Shown: in pieces, positions 1 through 6,878 of the stretch
How the letters are laid out: each line of letters begins with the position of its first letter
Numbering within the stretch: the first letter of the stretch is position 1
Assembly (NCBI GenBank): GCA_963619325.1
Contig: CAVEVQ010000046.1
Coordinates: forward strand, 1 to 8,914
Direction of reading: 5' to 3'
DNA length: 8,914 nucleotides
Source: UBA1181 sp963619325
Lineage (GTDB): Bacteria > Bacteroidota > Bacteroidia > Bacteroidales > Paludibacteraceae
The notes under the pieces: generated by a model
The model's input: only the letters and a program-made list of their open reading frames with translations
Databases searched by the model: none
What the model was told of the DNA's origin: nothing
Made by a program: the position numbers and the translations under genes

Positions 1-2
1 TA

Positions 3-56
3 CAAGGCTTCGGGCAGGATAATTATGCTCTTTTGAGTTTTAGCGGACAGCAATAA
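3..56 (+). CDS. possible 3' end of an unidentified gene (partial)
   Basis: Frame 3 is open from the window edge to a TAA at 54-56 and reads QGFGQDNYALLSFSGQQ. The other two + frames stop earlier, at 19-24 and 34-36. The peptide has a natural-looking composition and could be the C-terminus of a gene starting outside the window. Seventeen codons are too few to show coding or to name a family. It would lie about 170 bases upstream of the ATP-grasp gene on the same strand. An open stretch this short can easily arise by chance. Confidence 0.2.
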   Translation, partial: QGFGQDNYALLSFSGQQ

Positions 57-225
57 AAAGAAACTTCGAAAATACATTCCGATGGAAATATTGTCGAAAG
101 CGCATCATTGGTTGCTTCTTCATGGAAGGTATGTCTGCACTGCAAGGAATCCAATGTGTGAGCAGTGTGGTATTTTGTCGTTTTGTAAGAATCCACAAAA
201 AAAAGTGTAAAAAAACAATACATAT
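57..225. other. intergenic leader region upstream of the ATP-grasp gene
   Basis: No supported gene is present here. An open frame on the - strand (23-223) encodes a cysteine- and histidine-rich 66-residue peptide with no recognisable family and is judged spurious. The nearest thing to a Bacteroidota -7 box is TATTTTG at 171-177, one base shorter than TAnnTTTG, so I do not call a promoter. The last 30 bases before the start codon are A-rich (runs at 197-204 and 209-215). That is usual in front of Bacteroidota genes, which seldom use a Shine-Dalgarno sequence. Confidence 0.4.
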
Positions 226-1431
226 ATGCGTTGTCTATATTTCAACCCTGAAACGGATATGGCTTTGGCCATTGGAAACAATCAATATAATGAACCGAAG
301 TCCATTTCACAATTTAAATCCGACTTGGCTATTCTTCCTGTATGGTATGCAGAGGAGGGGGACTGTGTGTTAGTGCCGGATGATTTCAACATTGATTTGA
401 TAGAAAGCGTTCTAACTAAGAATTTTAGCGGTATGGTTTCTATTCGGGTGATGCGTTTGTCTGACTATAAGAAGACTTCAAAACCGGATGATGTCTTAGT
501 TCCTTGGGGGTACAATCACACTTTGCAAAAATGGTGGCAGTCGTTGGGTCAGGGTCAATGGACAGTCAATTGTGATAAGATTCGAGAATTGTCGGGTCGT
601 GATTTTACTATTAAAATTCTGGAAAAATTACAACAGACTGGATTCTTTTTCCCCGATAATTTTAAAAATCCAGTTATTGCGAAGAGTGTTGATGACATTT
701 TACGGGTTCGAGATGAATTGAACGAGCCAATCATTCTTAAAATGCCATGGTCGAGTAGTGGTAAAGGTCTTCTGAAAATTGAGAAGGAGGATCTCAAACA
801 CAATGATTTGCAATGGGCGAAAAACGTTATAGAGCAACAAGGATTCGTGATGATTGAGAAGTGGTATGATAAAATATTGGACTTCGCATTAGAATTTAAA
901 AGCCATAATGGAATTGTTGAATATTTTGGAAGTTCTATTTTTGAGACGGAAAATGGAAAGTACAAGGGTAATTTGCTGTATTCAGAGTCTGATTTTGAAA
1001 AGAATTTAGAAAAGAAGGGCTTGAAAAATGCGGAAGATGTTATGCTAAAACTAAGAGAAACTCTCTCGGAGTTCTTTTCAACTGCTATTTCTCCGTTCTA
1101 CGAAGGTTATTTCGGAGTGGATATGATGTTGGTGAATGAAAAAGTAGATGGATCGGACGCTGTTGTGGTTCATCCATGCGTTGAACTCAATTTGCGGACG
1201 ACTATGGGTGTGCTTACTCGCTGTTTTTATGACAGGTATGTTGAAATAGGGAAAAAAGGAATGTTTTATGTGAAAACATTCCATAATGAAAATGAATTAT
1301 TTGAAAAGGTTGCATTATCTGTTGTGAAAAATCCTTTGAAAATCAGAAAAGGAAGAGTCTACAAGGGCTTTGTTGCCATGGGAGTTTTCCACAATGGAGC
1401 GACAACAATGGCATATGCTGAAATAGAATAG
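226..1431 (+). CDS. uncharacterised ATP-grasp-like protein (401 aa)
   Basis: This is a cytosolic protein without signal peptide or membrane helix. Its middle and C-terminal parts carry an ATP-grasp signature. PIILKMPWSSSGKGL (residues 168-182) looks like the nucleotide-binding lysine strand and glycine loop. MIEKW (209-213) would supply the hinge glutamate. GYFGVDMML (294-302) and CVELNLRTTMG (318-328) resemble the metal-binding D and E-x-N positions. Such enzymes usually join a carboxylate to an amine or thiol through an acyl-phosphate. The substrate cannot be told from sequence. The N-terminal 110 residues begin with a conserved-looking MRCLYFNPETDMALA and probably form the pre-ATP-grasp domain. 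I recall similar unnamed proteins in Bacteroidales genomes, but none with a proven function. The ATG at 226 is the first in frame that does not overlap other signals. A small membrane-protein gene follows after 86 bases with its own promoter. The ATP-grasp call is an inference from motifs. Confidence 0.75.
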   Translation: MRCLYFNPETDMALAIGNNQYNEPKSISQFKSDLAILPVWYAEEGDCVLVPDDFNIDLIESVLTKNFSGMVSIRVMRLSDYKKTSKPDDVLVPWGYNHTLQKWWQSLGQGQWTVNCDKIRELSGRDFTIKILEKLQQTGFFFPDNFKNPVIAKSVDDILRVRDELNEPIILKMPWSSSGKGLLKIEKEDLKHNDLQWAKNVIEQQGFVMIEKWYDKILDFALEFKSHNGIVEYFGSSIFETENGKYKGNLLYSESDFEKNLEKKGLKNAEDVMLKLRETLSEFFSTAISPFYEGYFGVDMMLVNEKVDGSDAVVVHPCVELNLRTTMGVLTRCFYDRYVEIGKKGMFYVKTFHNENELFEKVALSVVKNPLKIRKGRVYKGFVAMGVFHNGATTMAYAEIE

Positions 1432-1479
1432 AAAACTAATATATAGGCATAGTTTTTCGCTGCTTTGCTAACATACTTT

Positions 1480-1487
1480 TATCTTTG
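1480..1487 (+). promoter_or_regulatory. Bacteroidota -7 promoter element
   Basis: TATCTTTG matches TAnnTTTG exactly and lies 30 bases before the ATG of the small membrane-protein gene. The -33 region is weak: a T-rich stretch at 1453-1457, with no clear TTTG at the right distance. Transcription would start at about 1493-1495, giving a very short leader. The element separates this gene from the ATP-grasp gene upstream, so the two need not be one transcript. Confidence 0.6.
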
Positions 1488-1517
1488 TATTAAGATGATT
1501 AATAAAAACGAATTGCA

Positions 1518-1919
1518 ATGAAACGTTCAGTACCATTTTTGATATTTTTCCTCATTTTGTTAGGTCTTCTAATATGGATGATGTGTAATAATAGTGAGGG
1601 TAAAGAGAATAAGGAGGCGATAGCGGTAACGGATTCTCTTAATGCTGATTTGTGGGCATATCTCTACACTCATAGTTTTGTAAATGACACTTTAGTTCTG
1701 ACATTCTATAAAGACAGAGCGGAAATCAATGGAGTACGAGTTGCCGATGCGTTGACTGTCTCTGACAATGAAGAACAAGCGTCAGCCTTGATAGGTGTTT
1801 CTCCTTGTAATGGAAAGGTTGTTAATCTCGCTGTGATTCGAGAAGAGAACAACCATTGCGTCATTGATATGACGGATAAAGACAATGTAGTAATCTTTAC
1901 TGAAAAAGAAGTGGAATGA
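1518..1919 (+). CDS. small membrane-anchored hypothetical protein (133 aa)
   Basis: Residues 4-22 form one hydrophobic helix after a KR pair, so the protein is probably anchored in the inner membrane with the rest in the periplasm. The cysteine at 23 follows WMM and does not fit a lipobox. The remaining 110 residues are soluble and rich in D, E and N. They contain the stretch DTLVLTFYKDRAEINGVRVADAL (residues 57-79), suggestive of a small beta-rich domain. I recognise no family. The ATG at 1518 is supported by the position of the upstream promoter and by the K-R-hydrophobic N-terminus. The start overlaps the stop of an 8-codon open frame (1495-1521) in an ATGA arrangement. No other gene follows on this strand before the terminator at 2093-2128. 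Confidence 0.75.
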   Translation: MKRSVPFLIFFLILLGLLIWMMCNNSEGKENKEAIAVTDSLNADLWAYLYTHSFVNDTLVLTFYKDRAEINGVRVADALTVSDNEEQASALIGVSPCNGKVVNLAVIREENNHCVIDMTDKDNVVIFTEKEVE

Positions 1920-1979
1920 TGTAGTAATTTAGGTATCGGTGTAGTTGTTCTCCAATTAAATCTTTATGAAAGTCGCTTG

Positions 1980-2034
1980 ATTGATATTAATCAATTAGTA
2001 AAAGGATTGACTTATCATGGTTTAAATAGTCAAT
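1980..2034. repeat. two AT-rich inverted repeats in the convergent gap
   Basis: ATTGAT (1980-1985) faces ATCAAT (1990-1995) across a 4-base loop. ATTGACT (2006-2012) faces AGTCAAT (2028-2034) across 15 bases. The second is followed by a T-rich stretch (2034-2045) and could be a weak terminator for the + strand gene. The first is short enough to be an operator-like dyad or chance in AT-rich DNA. The half-sites resemble each other (ATTGA). Confidence 0.35.
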
Positions 2035-2092
2035 TTTGTTTATTTTAAAGGAGGAATTAGGACTTTCTTAGTGGTTTCTCTTTAAACAACAT

Positions 2093-2128
2093 AAAAGAAG
2101 CGTGAAGAACTATCCTCACGCTTCTTTT
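2093..2128. terminator. bidirectional rho-independent terminator
   Basis: A perfect 13-bp inverted repeat (2093-2105 against 2116-2128) encloses a 10-base loop. The GC-rich core GAAGCGTGA is flanked by AAAA on the left and TTTT on the right, so either strand gives a hairpin ending in U residues. It lies 17 bases past the transketolase stop codon on the - strand. On the + strand it lies 173 bases past the small membrane-protein gene, between two converging transcription units. This is the strongest hairpin I see in the non-coding DNA. Confidence 0.85.
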
Positions 2129-2145
2129 GTTGTATAATTTGGATT

Positions 2146-4191
2146 TTACTTTAGCTTCAAATATTCGCAAACCTCGTTGTACACAGTTTCTCCATTGTAG
2201 CCGAACTTCTCATCCAACACGGTGTATGGTGCCGAGTAACCGAAATGGTCAAGTCCATGTACATAGCCTGCCAATCCAACCAAGTCGCGGATGGTCATAC
2301 TCATACCTGCGGTCATTCCGTAGATAGGTGTGTTTGGAATCAACACAGAGTCTTGGTACTCTTTGCTTTGTGCTCTGAATAATCCTTCTGATGGAGCGGA
2401 AACGATACGAATGTTTAAATTTTCTTTCTCTTCCAAAAGTTTTGCCCCCTCAAACAGAGTTGAAACTTCGGACCCATTTGCTAACAAGATGATGTCGGGT
2501 TTTCCTTTGCAATCTTTCACTACATAGGCTCCCTTTTCTGCGCCTAATGCCTGTTGGTAGGCTGTCTTTCCCTCTTGTACTGGCAAATTGTTGACATTTT
2601 GGCGAGAAAGAATCAATCCTGTCGGCGTATCTCTGTTCTCCATTGCCATCTTCCAAGCCACGGTCGTTTCGTGAACATCGGCAGGACGAAGAACAAGCAT
2701 GCTGTTCTTTCCTTTGTGATTCTTCACATGCTCAAGTAAACGCACTTGTGCCTCTTGTTCGATGGGTTGGTGTGTCGGACCGTCTTCTCCTACGCGAAAT
2801 GCGTCGTGCGACCATACATAGATTACAGGTACACGCATAAGTGCCGACATTCTATAGGCTGGCTTCATATAGTCAGAGAAAGCGAAGAATGTACCACATG
2901 CAGCGAAGACTCCTCCATGAAGAACGATACCATTCATGATACAAGCCATCGTCAACTCGGACACTCCTGCGTTCAGAAATGCTCCTGTGAAGTCTCCTTT
3001 TGCTATTGGATGGGTTTTCTTCAAGAACCCGTCTGTCTTGTCTGAATTAGAAAGGTCAGCCGAGGCAACAATCATGTTCTCAACTTGTTCTGCAAGCACG
3101 CTAAGCACTGTGGCTGAACCAACACGGGTGGCTTGATTTGCTTTCTGCTCGATGGCCGCATAGTCTATCTCGGGGGCGTTGCCACTGAAGAATTTCTCTA
3201 ATTTCTTAGCCAATTCTGGGTTCTTTGCGGCCCATTCTGCTTGCTCTCTCTTCTTCTTTGCGACGATTTCAACAAGCTCTTTCTTTCTATCGTCGTATAG
3301 TTTTTGGACTTCTGGGAACACAACGAATGGGTCGTCTGGATTTCCTCCTAAGTTTTGGATGGTTTTCGGAATGCAAACTCCGGCCTTTGATAATGGTTGT
3401 CCGTGTGTTGACACTTTCGACTCCATTGAAGAACCGTCCTCTGCCAAACTTCCAATACCCATCGTCGTTTTCCCGATAATCATCGTAGGGCGTTCTTTCT
3501 CTTCGTTGGCTGCCTTCAAAGCGTTGATGATTTCTTGTGGGTCGTTGCCATTGATAGAGATGACGTTCCAGTTCCAAGCCTTGTATTTTAAAGCAATGTC
3601 CTCAGAGTCAACCTCGTCCACTTTCGTAGAGAGTTGGATGTTGTTGGCATCGTAGAACATAATGAGGTTGTGTAATCCTAAGTGACCTGCAATACGACCT
3701 ACACCTTGTGAAATCTCCTCTTGGATGCTACCGTCCGATACGAAGGAATAGATTTTGTGGCTCATCCATTCACCAAAGCGTGCCGATAGGAATCGCTCTG
3801 CTATAGCGGCTCCTACTGCCATTGCATGTCCTTGACCTAACGGACCAGAGGTGTTTTCAATACCTAATTCGAAATTCACTTCTGGGTGTCCTGGCGTGCG
3901 ACTTCCCCATTGACGGAATGACTTGATGTCGTCCATATTCAACTTTCCACTCAACAACAATACTGAGTAAAGCATAGGCGACATGTGTCCAGGGTCTAGG
4001 AAAAATCGGTCTCTGTTGATCCATTTTGGGTCAGATGGGTCGTACATGAGGAACTGTGAGTAGAGTACATTGATAAAATCAGCTCCTCCCATCGCTCCTC
4101 CTGGATGTCCGGATTTTGCTTTTTCAACCATAGCTGCGGTTAAAATTCTGATGTTATTCGCAGCCTGATTAAGGGTATTACAATCAACCAT
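2146..4191 (-). CDS. tkt: transketolase
   Basis: Thiamine-diphosphate enzyme of the non-oxidative pentose phosphate pathway. It moves a two-carbon ketol unit between sugar phosphates, linking pentoses to glycolytic intermediates in the cytosol. Full length at 681 residues; numbers below count from the ATG. The N-terminal cofactor domain shows GHPGG (28-32), DPGHMSP (66-72), GPLGQGHAM (116-124), the diphosphate/metal motif SDGSIQEE (152-159) ending at N184, and STHGQP (261-266). The pyrimidine domain shows GVSELTM (409-415) with the cofactor-activating glutamate and HDAFRVGEDGPTHQP (462-476) with substrate histidines. A C-terminal domain follows, with FGYSAPYTVLDEKFGYNG. The frame also opens with a GTG at 4194, directly before the ATG at 4191; I prefer the ATG. 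Last gene of the - strand array, 49 bases after the DUF6048-like gene and 17 bases before a strong terminator. The first G of the usual GDG motif is S. Confidence 0.97.
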   Translation of the reverse strand: MVDCNTLNQAANNIRILTAAMVEKAKSGHPGGAMGGADFINVLYSQFLMYDPSDPKWINRDRFFLDPGHMSPMLYSVLLLSGKLNMDDIKSFRQWGSRTPGHPEVNFELGIENTSGPLGQGHAMAVGAAIAERFLSARFGEWMSHKIYSFVSDGSIQEEISQGVGRIAGHLGLHNLIMFYDANNIQLSTKVDEVDSEDIALKYKAWNWNVISINGNDPQEIINALKAANEEKERPTMIIGKTTMGIGSLAEDGSSMESKVSTHGQPLSKAGVCIPKTIQNLGGNPDDPFVVFPEVQKLYDDRKKELVEIVAKKKREQAEWAAKNPELAKKLEKFFSGNAPEIDYAAIEQKANQATRVGSATVLSVLAEQVENMIVASADLSNSDKTDGFLKKTHPIAKGDFTGAFLNAGVSELTMACIMNGIVLHGGVFAACGTFFAFSDYMKPAYRMSALMRVPVIYVWSHDAFRVGEDGPTHQPIEQEAQVRLLEHVKNHKGKNSMLVLRPADVHETTVAWKMAMENRDTPTGLILSRQNVNNLPVQEGKTAYQQALGAEKGAYVVKDCKGKPDIILLANGSEVSTLFEGAKLLEEKENLNIRIVSAPSEGLFRAQSKEYQDSVLIPNTPIYGMTAGMSMTIRDLVGLAGYVHGLDHFGYSAPYTVLDEKFGYNGETVYNEVCEYLKLK

Positions 4192-4240
4192 CACTTTTTT
4201 TGTTTATATAATATGTATTTACTTCTTTCTGCGTTTATAG

Positions 4241-5005
4241 CTATCTATCGTCTGTGGCATAAGGATTGAGTTTCCCTTTTACCGTAGGAATGAAATAGCT
4301 AATCGTATAGCGGAATCCCCACTTGCCCGAGTTTTTGTCTCCAAATCCAGGCGAATAGGATTGGTGCACTATATAGTCTCCGTCTTTTTGGTCTTTGATG
4401 TGCAAGGCAAATTTGTACATGGCTTGAAACTCCAAGCACAAACCTCTGACAATGGGGGCTTTGACTCCAAATATAAACTCTCCCCAAACGGAGGAGGTGT
4501 TACCACTATTGCTGAAAACATTTTCGGCTTTTGAATTCCAATAGTAGTTTGACAACGGATAATTGGCAATTTCATAACGAAACTTTGGAGAACATCCAAA
4601 ATTGAATCCTAAATATCCGATGGGATTCAATGGCTTTTTGAAATCTTTTTTCCAAATATTGTATAATGCGCCCACTTTGAAATACATTCCGTTTACGGTA
4701 TATGTATTGCCATTAGCCTCTATCGGATAGGCATACTCATCAGATGCATCATATTTGTCATAGCCCGCTACTATGGTAGGGTAGAGGTAGTGCCATAGGT
4801 CGAACTGAAGGTCGGCACTTACTCCAAACCGGTCGTTGTTGAAGACGTGCAGAAATGGATTCAGAAGGTCTACACCGACTGTCATGCCATAAAGTGTGGC
4901 TTCAGGTTTGCCCTTCTGCTTCTGTTTCGCCTCTGAAAACGAAACACAAGAGAGAAATAGCAGTATGCTAATAGTTCTCCAAATATAAGTTGATGTGTTT
5001 CGCAT
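4241..5005 (-). CDS. DUF6048-like outer-membrane protein
   Basis: Residues 1-26 form an export signal: positively charged start, hydrophobic 12-20, likely cleavage after SEA. A lipoprotein reading at C20 is possible but the box FLSC is poor. The mature part has alternating aromatic and glycine-rich strands (GMTVGVDLLNPF, YFKVGALYNI, GYLGFNFG, WGEFIFGVKAPI, LEFQAMYKFALHI, WGFRYTISYFIP) as expected of a small beta-barrel in the outer membrane. SPGFGDKNSGKWGFRY near residues 218-233 resembles the conserved end of the DUF6048 family as I remember it. In Bacteroides this family is usually next to a DUF6452 gene, as here. The start lies 38 bases inside the 3' end of that upstream gene, in a different frame, which implies coupled translation. 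The function is unknown. Confidence 0.75.
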   Translation of the reverse strand: MRNTSTYIWRTISILLFLSCVSFSEAKQKQKGKPEATLYGMTVGVDLLNPFLHVFNNDRFGVSADLQFDLWHYLYPTIVAGYDKYDASDEYAYPIEANGNTYTVNGMYFKVGALYNIWKKDFKKPLNPIGYLGFNFGCSPKFRYEIANYPLSNYYWNSKAENVFSNSGNTSSVWGEFIFGVKAPIVRGLCLEFQAMYKFALHIKDQKDGDYIVHQSYSPGFGDKNSGKWGFRYTISYFIPTVKGKLNPYATDDR

Positions 5006-5714
5006 TGCTTTCGCTATTGACGTTTGGATTGTTTATCTGTATGCTCGCAACTCCTCCCCGCTTAAATGTGGCTTGCGTGATTTTGTATGTGTTCTTGCAC
5101 CCACATTCTGCGGAAACAAACTCCAACGATTTGTCGTATTTGATGTTCAAAGTGTCTTTCGTAGGATTTTGGAAGTAAACGTAAGGGGCATCTTTTGTTA
5201 AAAGCACTAATGGTTTTCCCTCCTCAAAGTAGAAAAGATAGTCGCTGCCTGTTATCATTCTGTAATACTTTGTCCCATCTAATGAGTAATAGCAGGTTGG
5301 AATGCTATCGGTTAGCGTCATACCGTATGAATTCTGCCTTTTGACAGAAAAGAATGGTTGGGTGCTGTCCGCTAAGAGAACAGTTTGTGTTGAGGCGGAA
5401 AAAGTCATCAACACTTCGTAGTTCACTTCGTTGAGTTCGCTGTTGAGCGGAAGATTGATGTAGGTCGTCCCGCTGGCATAGAGGACAGAATCGACGCCGA
5501 TGCCTTGGAAAGTCAGAAATAGAGGCGCTATTTGTTGTGCAGTGTCTATTTCAGAGAAGAAGGCAAGGTTGAGTGGGGTATACATATCCTCATTGCAATG
5601 GTTATTCACACATGACGAAAACGTCATTGTGGCAGTGATGTAAGCAACCACTATTCCTATAGACTTGAAGATGTCAATCCTTTTTGCCTTATATGTTAAA
5701 TTCCTTTTGCCCAC
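4968..5714 (-). CDS. DUF6452-like lipoprotein
   Basis: A long charged N-terminus, a hydrophobic segment (about 18-33) and the lipobox-like TFSSC put a lipidated cysteine at residue 35, so the product is probably attached to an envelope membrane. The early CNEDMYTPLNLAFFSE and the late FVSAECGCKNTYKITQATF (199-217) fit the DUF6452 family, as does the ending INLYLENY. At 248 residues it is longer than the roughly 170-180 I recall for Bacteroides members. The extra length lies between about 110 and 190. The start is a GTG at 5714, the only candidate after the upstream stop at 5736-5738 that leaves a normal signal peptide; an internal GTG at residue 22 would remove the basic region. It follows the nitroreductase gene after 21 bases and overlaps the DUF6048-like gene by 38. 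The pairing suggests that the two products act together at the cell surface, but no role is known. Confidence 0.75.
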   Translation of the reverse strand: MGKRNLTYKAKRIDIFKSIGIVVAYITATMTFSSCVNNHCNEDMYTPLNLAFFSEIDTAQQIAPLFLTFQGIGVDSVLYASGTTYINLPLNSELNEVNYEVLMTFSASTQTVLLADSTQPFFSVKRQNSYGMTLTDSIPTCYYSLDGTKYYRMITGSDYLFYFEEGKPLVLLTKDAPYVYFQNPTKDTLNIKYDKSLEFVSAECGCKNTYKITQATFKRGGVASIQINNPNVNSESNAKHINLYLENY

Positions 5715-5735
5715 TATGCTATGCGATATTCTCGT

Positions 5736-6248
5736 TTATAGGTATAAAACCACGTCTTCCTTTGATTTTCTCTTTTTCGCTGTCTCCGTGAAATCGGGTG
5801 CGACATAACCCATCGGAAGAATGACGATAGGCTCAATGCCTTGGGGTAACTTCAGTACTTTCTTGCAACGCTCAGGGTCAAAATTGCACACCCAACATGT
5901 CCCTAATCCTTCTTCCTCAACGGCTAAAGCGATATGCTCTGCTGCTATGGCAATATCAATGTCGCAGTGGTCTTTTTCATCATACTTTCTCTTCCATGAG
6001 GTTTGATGATTGCCACACACCACGATATACATAGGTGCTGTTTTAAACCATTCCCGGTCGTAGCAACTTCGAAGGTCTTCACAGGCTTGCTTGCTCTTAA
6101 TTACTAAAAAAGCCCATGGCTGGAGGTTGCAGGCAGAGGGAGCTAATCTCGCTACCTCCAATATATAGTCTAACTTCTTCTGCTCTACCTCTTTGTCTGT
6201 GAAAGAACGAGCAGAAAAACGTTTCTCAACTAATTCTAATAAATTCAT
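5736..6248 (-). CDS. nitroreductase family protein (FMN-dependent)
   Basis: Small cytosolic flavoprotein of 170 residues that probably uses NAD(P)H to reduce nitro, quinone or similar compounds. The physiological substrate is unknown. The FMN phosphate-binding start KRFSARSF (9-16) has R10, S12 and R14. APSACNLQPWAF (36-47) corresponds to the usual PS..N.QPW flavin contact. EEEGLGTCWVCNFDP (111-125) is the glycine-rich flavin loop, and GIEPIVILPMGYVAPDF (137-153) is the typical C-terminal strand. It is near the short end of the family, matching compact homodimeric types rather than NfsB. The cysteines (C62, C78, C95, C118, C121, C128) are numerous for such a protein and may be a lineage trait. 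It starts at an ATG, 28 bases after the DUF7935-like gene and 21 bases before the lipoprotein gene, so it is likely co-transcribed with both. Confidence 0.92.
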   Translation of the reverse strand: MNLLELVEKRFSARSFTDKEVEQKKLDYILEVARLAPSACNLQPWAFLVIKSKQACEDLRSCYDREWFKTAPMYIVVCGNHQTSWKRKYDEKDHCDIDIAIAAEHIALAVEEEGLGTCWVCNFDPERCKKVLKLPQGIEPIVILPMGYVAPDFTETAKKRKSKEDVVLYL

Positions 6249-6276
6249 AATGCTTCCGTCCTTTTTTTGATGAATA

Positions 6277-6801
6277 TTAATAGAATGCTTTTACCTCATT
6301 TTTGAGAATGGTGAGAGCCACGTCAACGGGAGTTTGTTCTATCGCTCCGTAACGTTCTATGATGATTTTTGCCAACTCGATAGATGGTAGCTCATCTGGC
6401 ACATTGTCCGCGCAGGTGTTTACCAACTGGACGATACTCTCTTTCGCATTCTTAGTAACCGACCAAACATCGTTGCTGACATAGATTTGTTGCGTTACAT
6501 TATGGTCGAACTCCTCCCTGATGCTGGTGAGCAATGATAAATGAAGATCTTTGACTGTCATTCCCCCTTGATTTACGCGAAGTATCAACGAAGAGGGTTC
6601 TATACGCTCCAAAAAAAGAGCCAATCGCTCGTAGGCTGTGAGACGAATGGGATTTAACGTCTTAGCAGTCTCTCTTCTTAAAGCATAACGGCGGTTGCGT
6701 TCCTCATTCTTGAGAATATTGTTGAGAATATAGTAAGTGGCAATCAAAACTAAAAGCCCAGGAATCGTCAGTTTTGCAAGTTCTAAAAGGAATGTCCCCA
6801 T
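6277..6801 (-). CDS. DUF7935-like membrane-anchored protein (174 aa)
   Basis: One N-terminal membrane helix (residues 7-28, KLTIPGLLVLIATYYILNNI) is followed by a basic stretch (NEERNRRYALRRE) that would hold the rest of the protein on the cytoplasmic side. The soluble part is mostly helical. It contains ETAKTLNPIRLTAYERLALFLERI (44-67), GMTVKDLHLSLLTSIREEFDHNVTQQIYVS (80-109) and KNAKESIVQLVN (117-128). This pattern matches a conserved Bacteroidota protein now called, as far as I recall, DUF7935. No function is known and I see no catalytic motif. It starts at an ATG, 77 bases after the glycosyltransferase gene. No convincing promoter lies in that gap, and the nitroreductase gene follows 28 bases later. 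Confidence 0.7.
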   Translation of the reverse strand: MGTFLLELAKLTIPGLLVLIATYYILNNILKNEERNRRYALRRETAKTLNPIRLTAYERLALFLERIEPSSLILRVNQGGMTVKDLHLSLLTSIREEFDHNVTQQIYVSNDVWSVTKNAKESIVQLVNTCADNVPDELPSIELAKIIIERYGAIEQTPVDVALTILKNEVKAFY

Positions 6802-6878
6802 ATTCTTAGCTTTTTTATGAATTTATGAACAATTTGTTGGTATTCAATAGTACGGAAGTCTTGTTGTTAGATGAATTT

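Noticed and set aside
23..223. 66-residue open frame on the - strand at the left edge
   Set aside because: It is low in sense, cysteine- and histidine-rich, matches no family I know, and would run against the neighbouring genes without a promoter.
2047..2056. AAGGAGGAAT, a perfect-looking Shine-Dalgarno sequence on the + strand
   Set aside because: No ATG follows at a useful distance, and the GTG at 2071 is closed by a stop after four codons.
3179..3655. 158-residue open frame on the + strand inside transketolase
   Set aside because: It is an antisense shadow of a strongly conserved gene, with no family match of its own.
5715..5738. Nitroreductase stop TAA is in frame with the lipoprotein GTG, suggesting a broken fusion
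   Set aside because: The next gene has its own lipoprotein signal peptide and both proteins look complete. Sharing a frame has a one-in-three chance.
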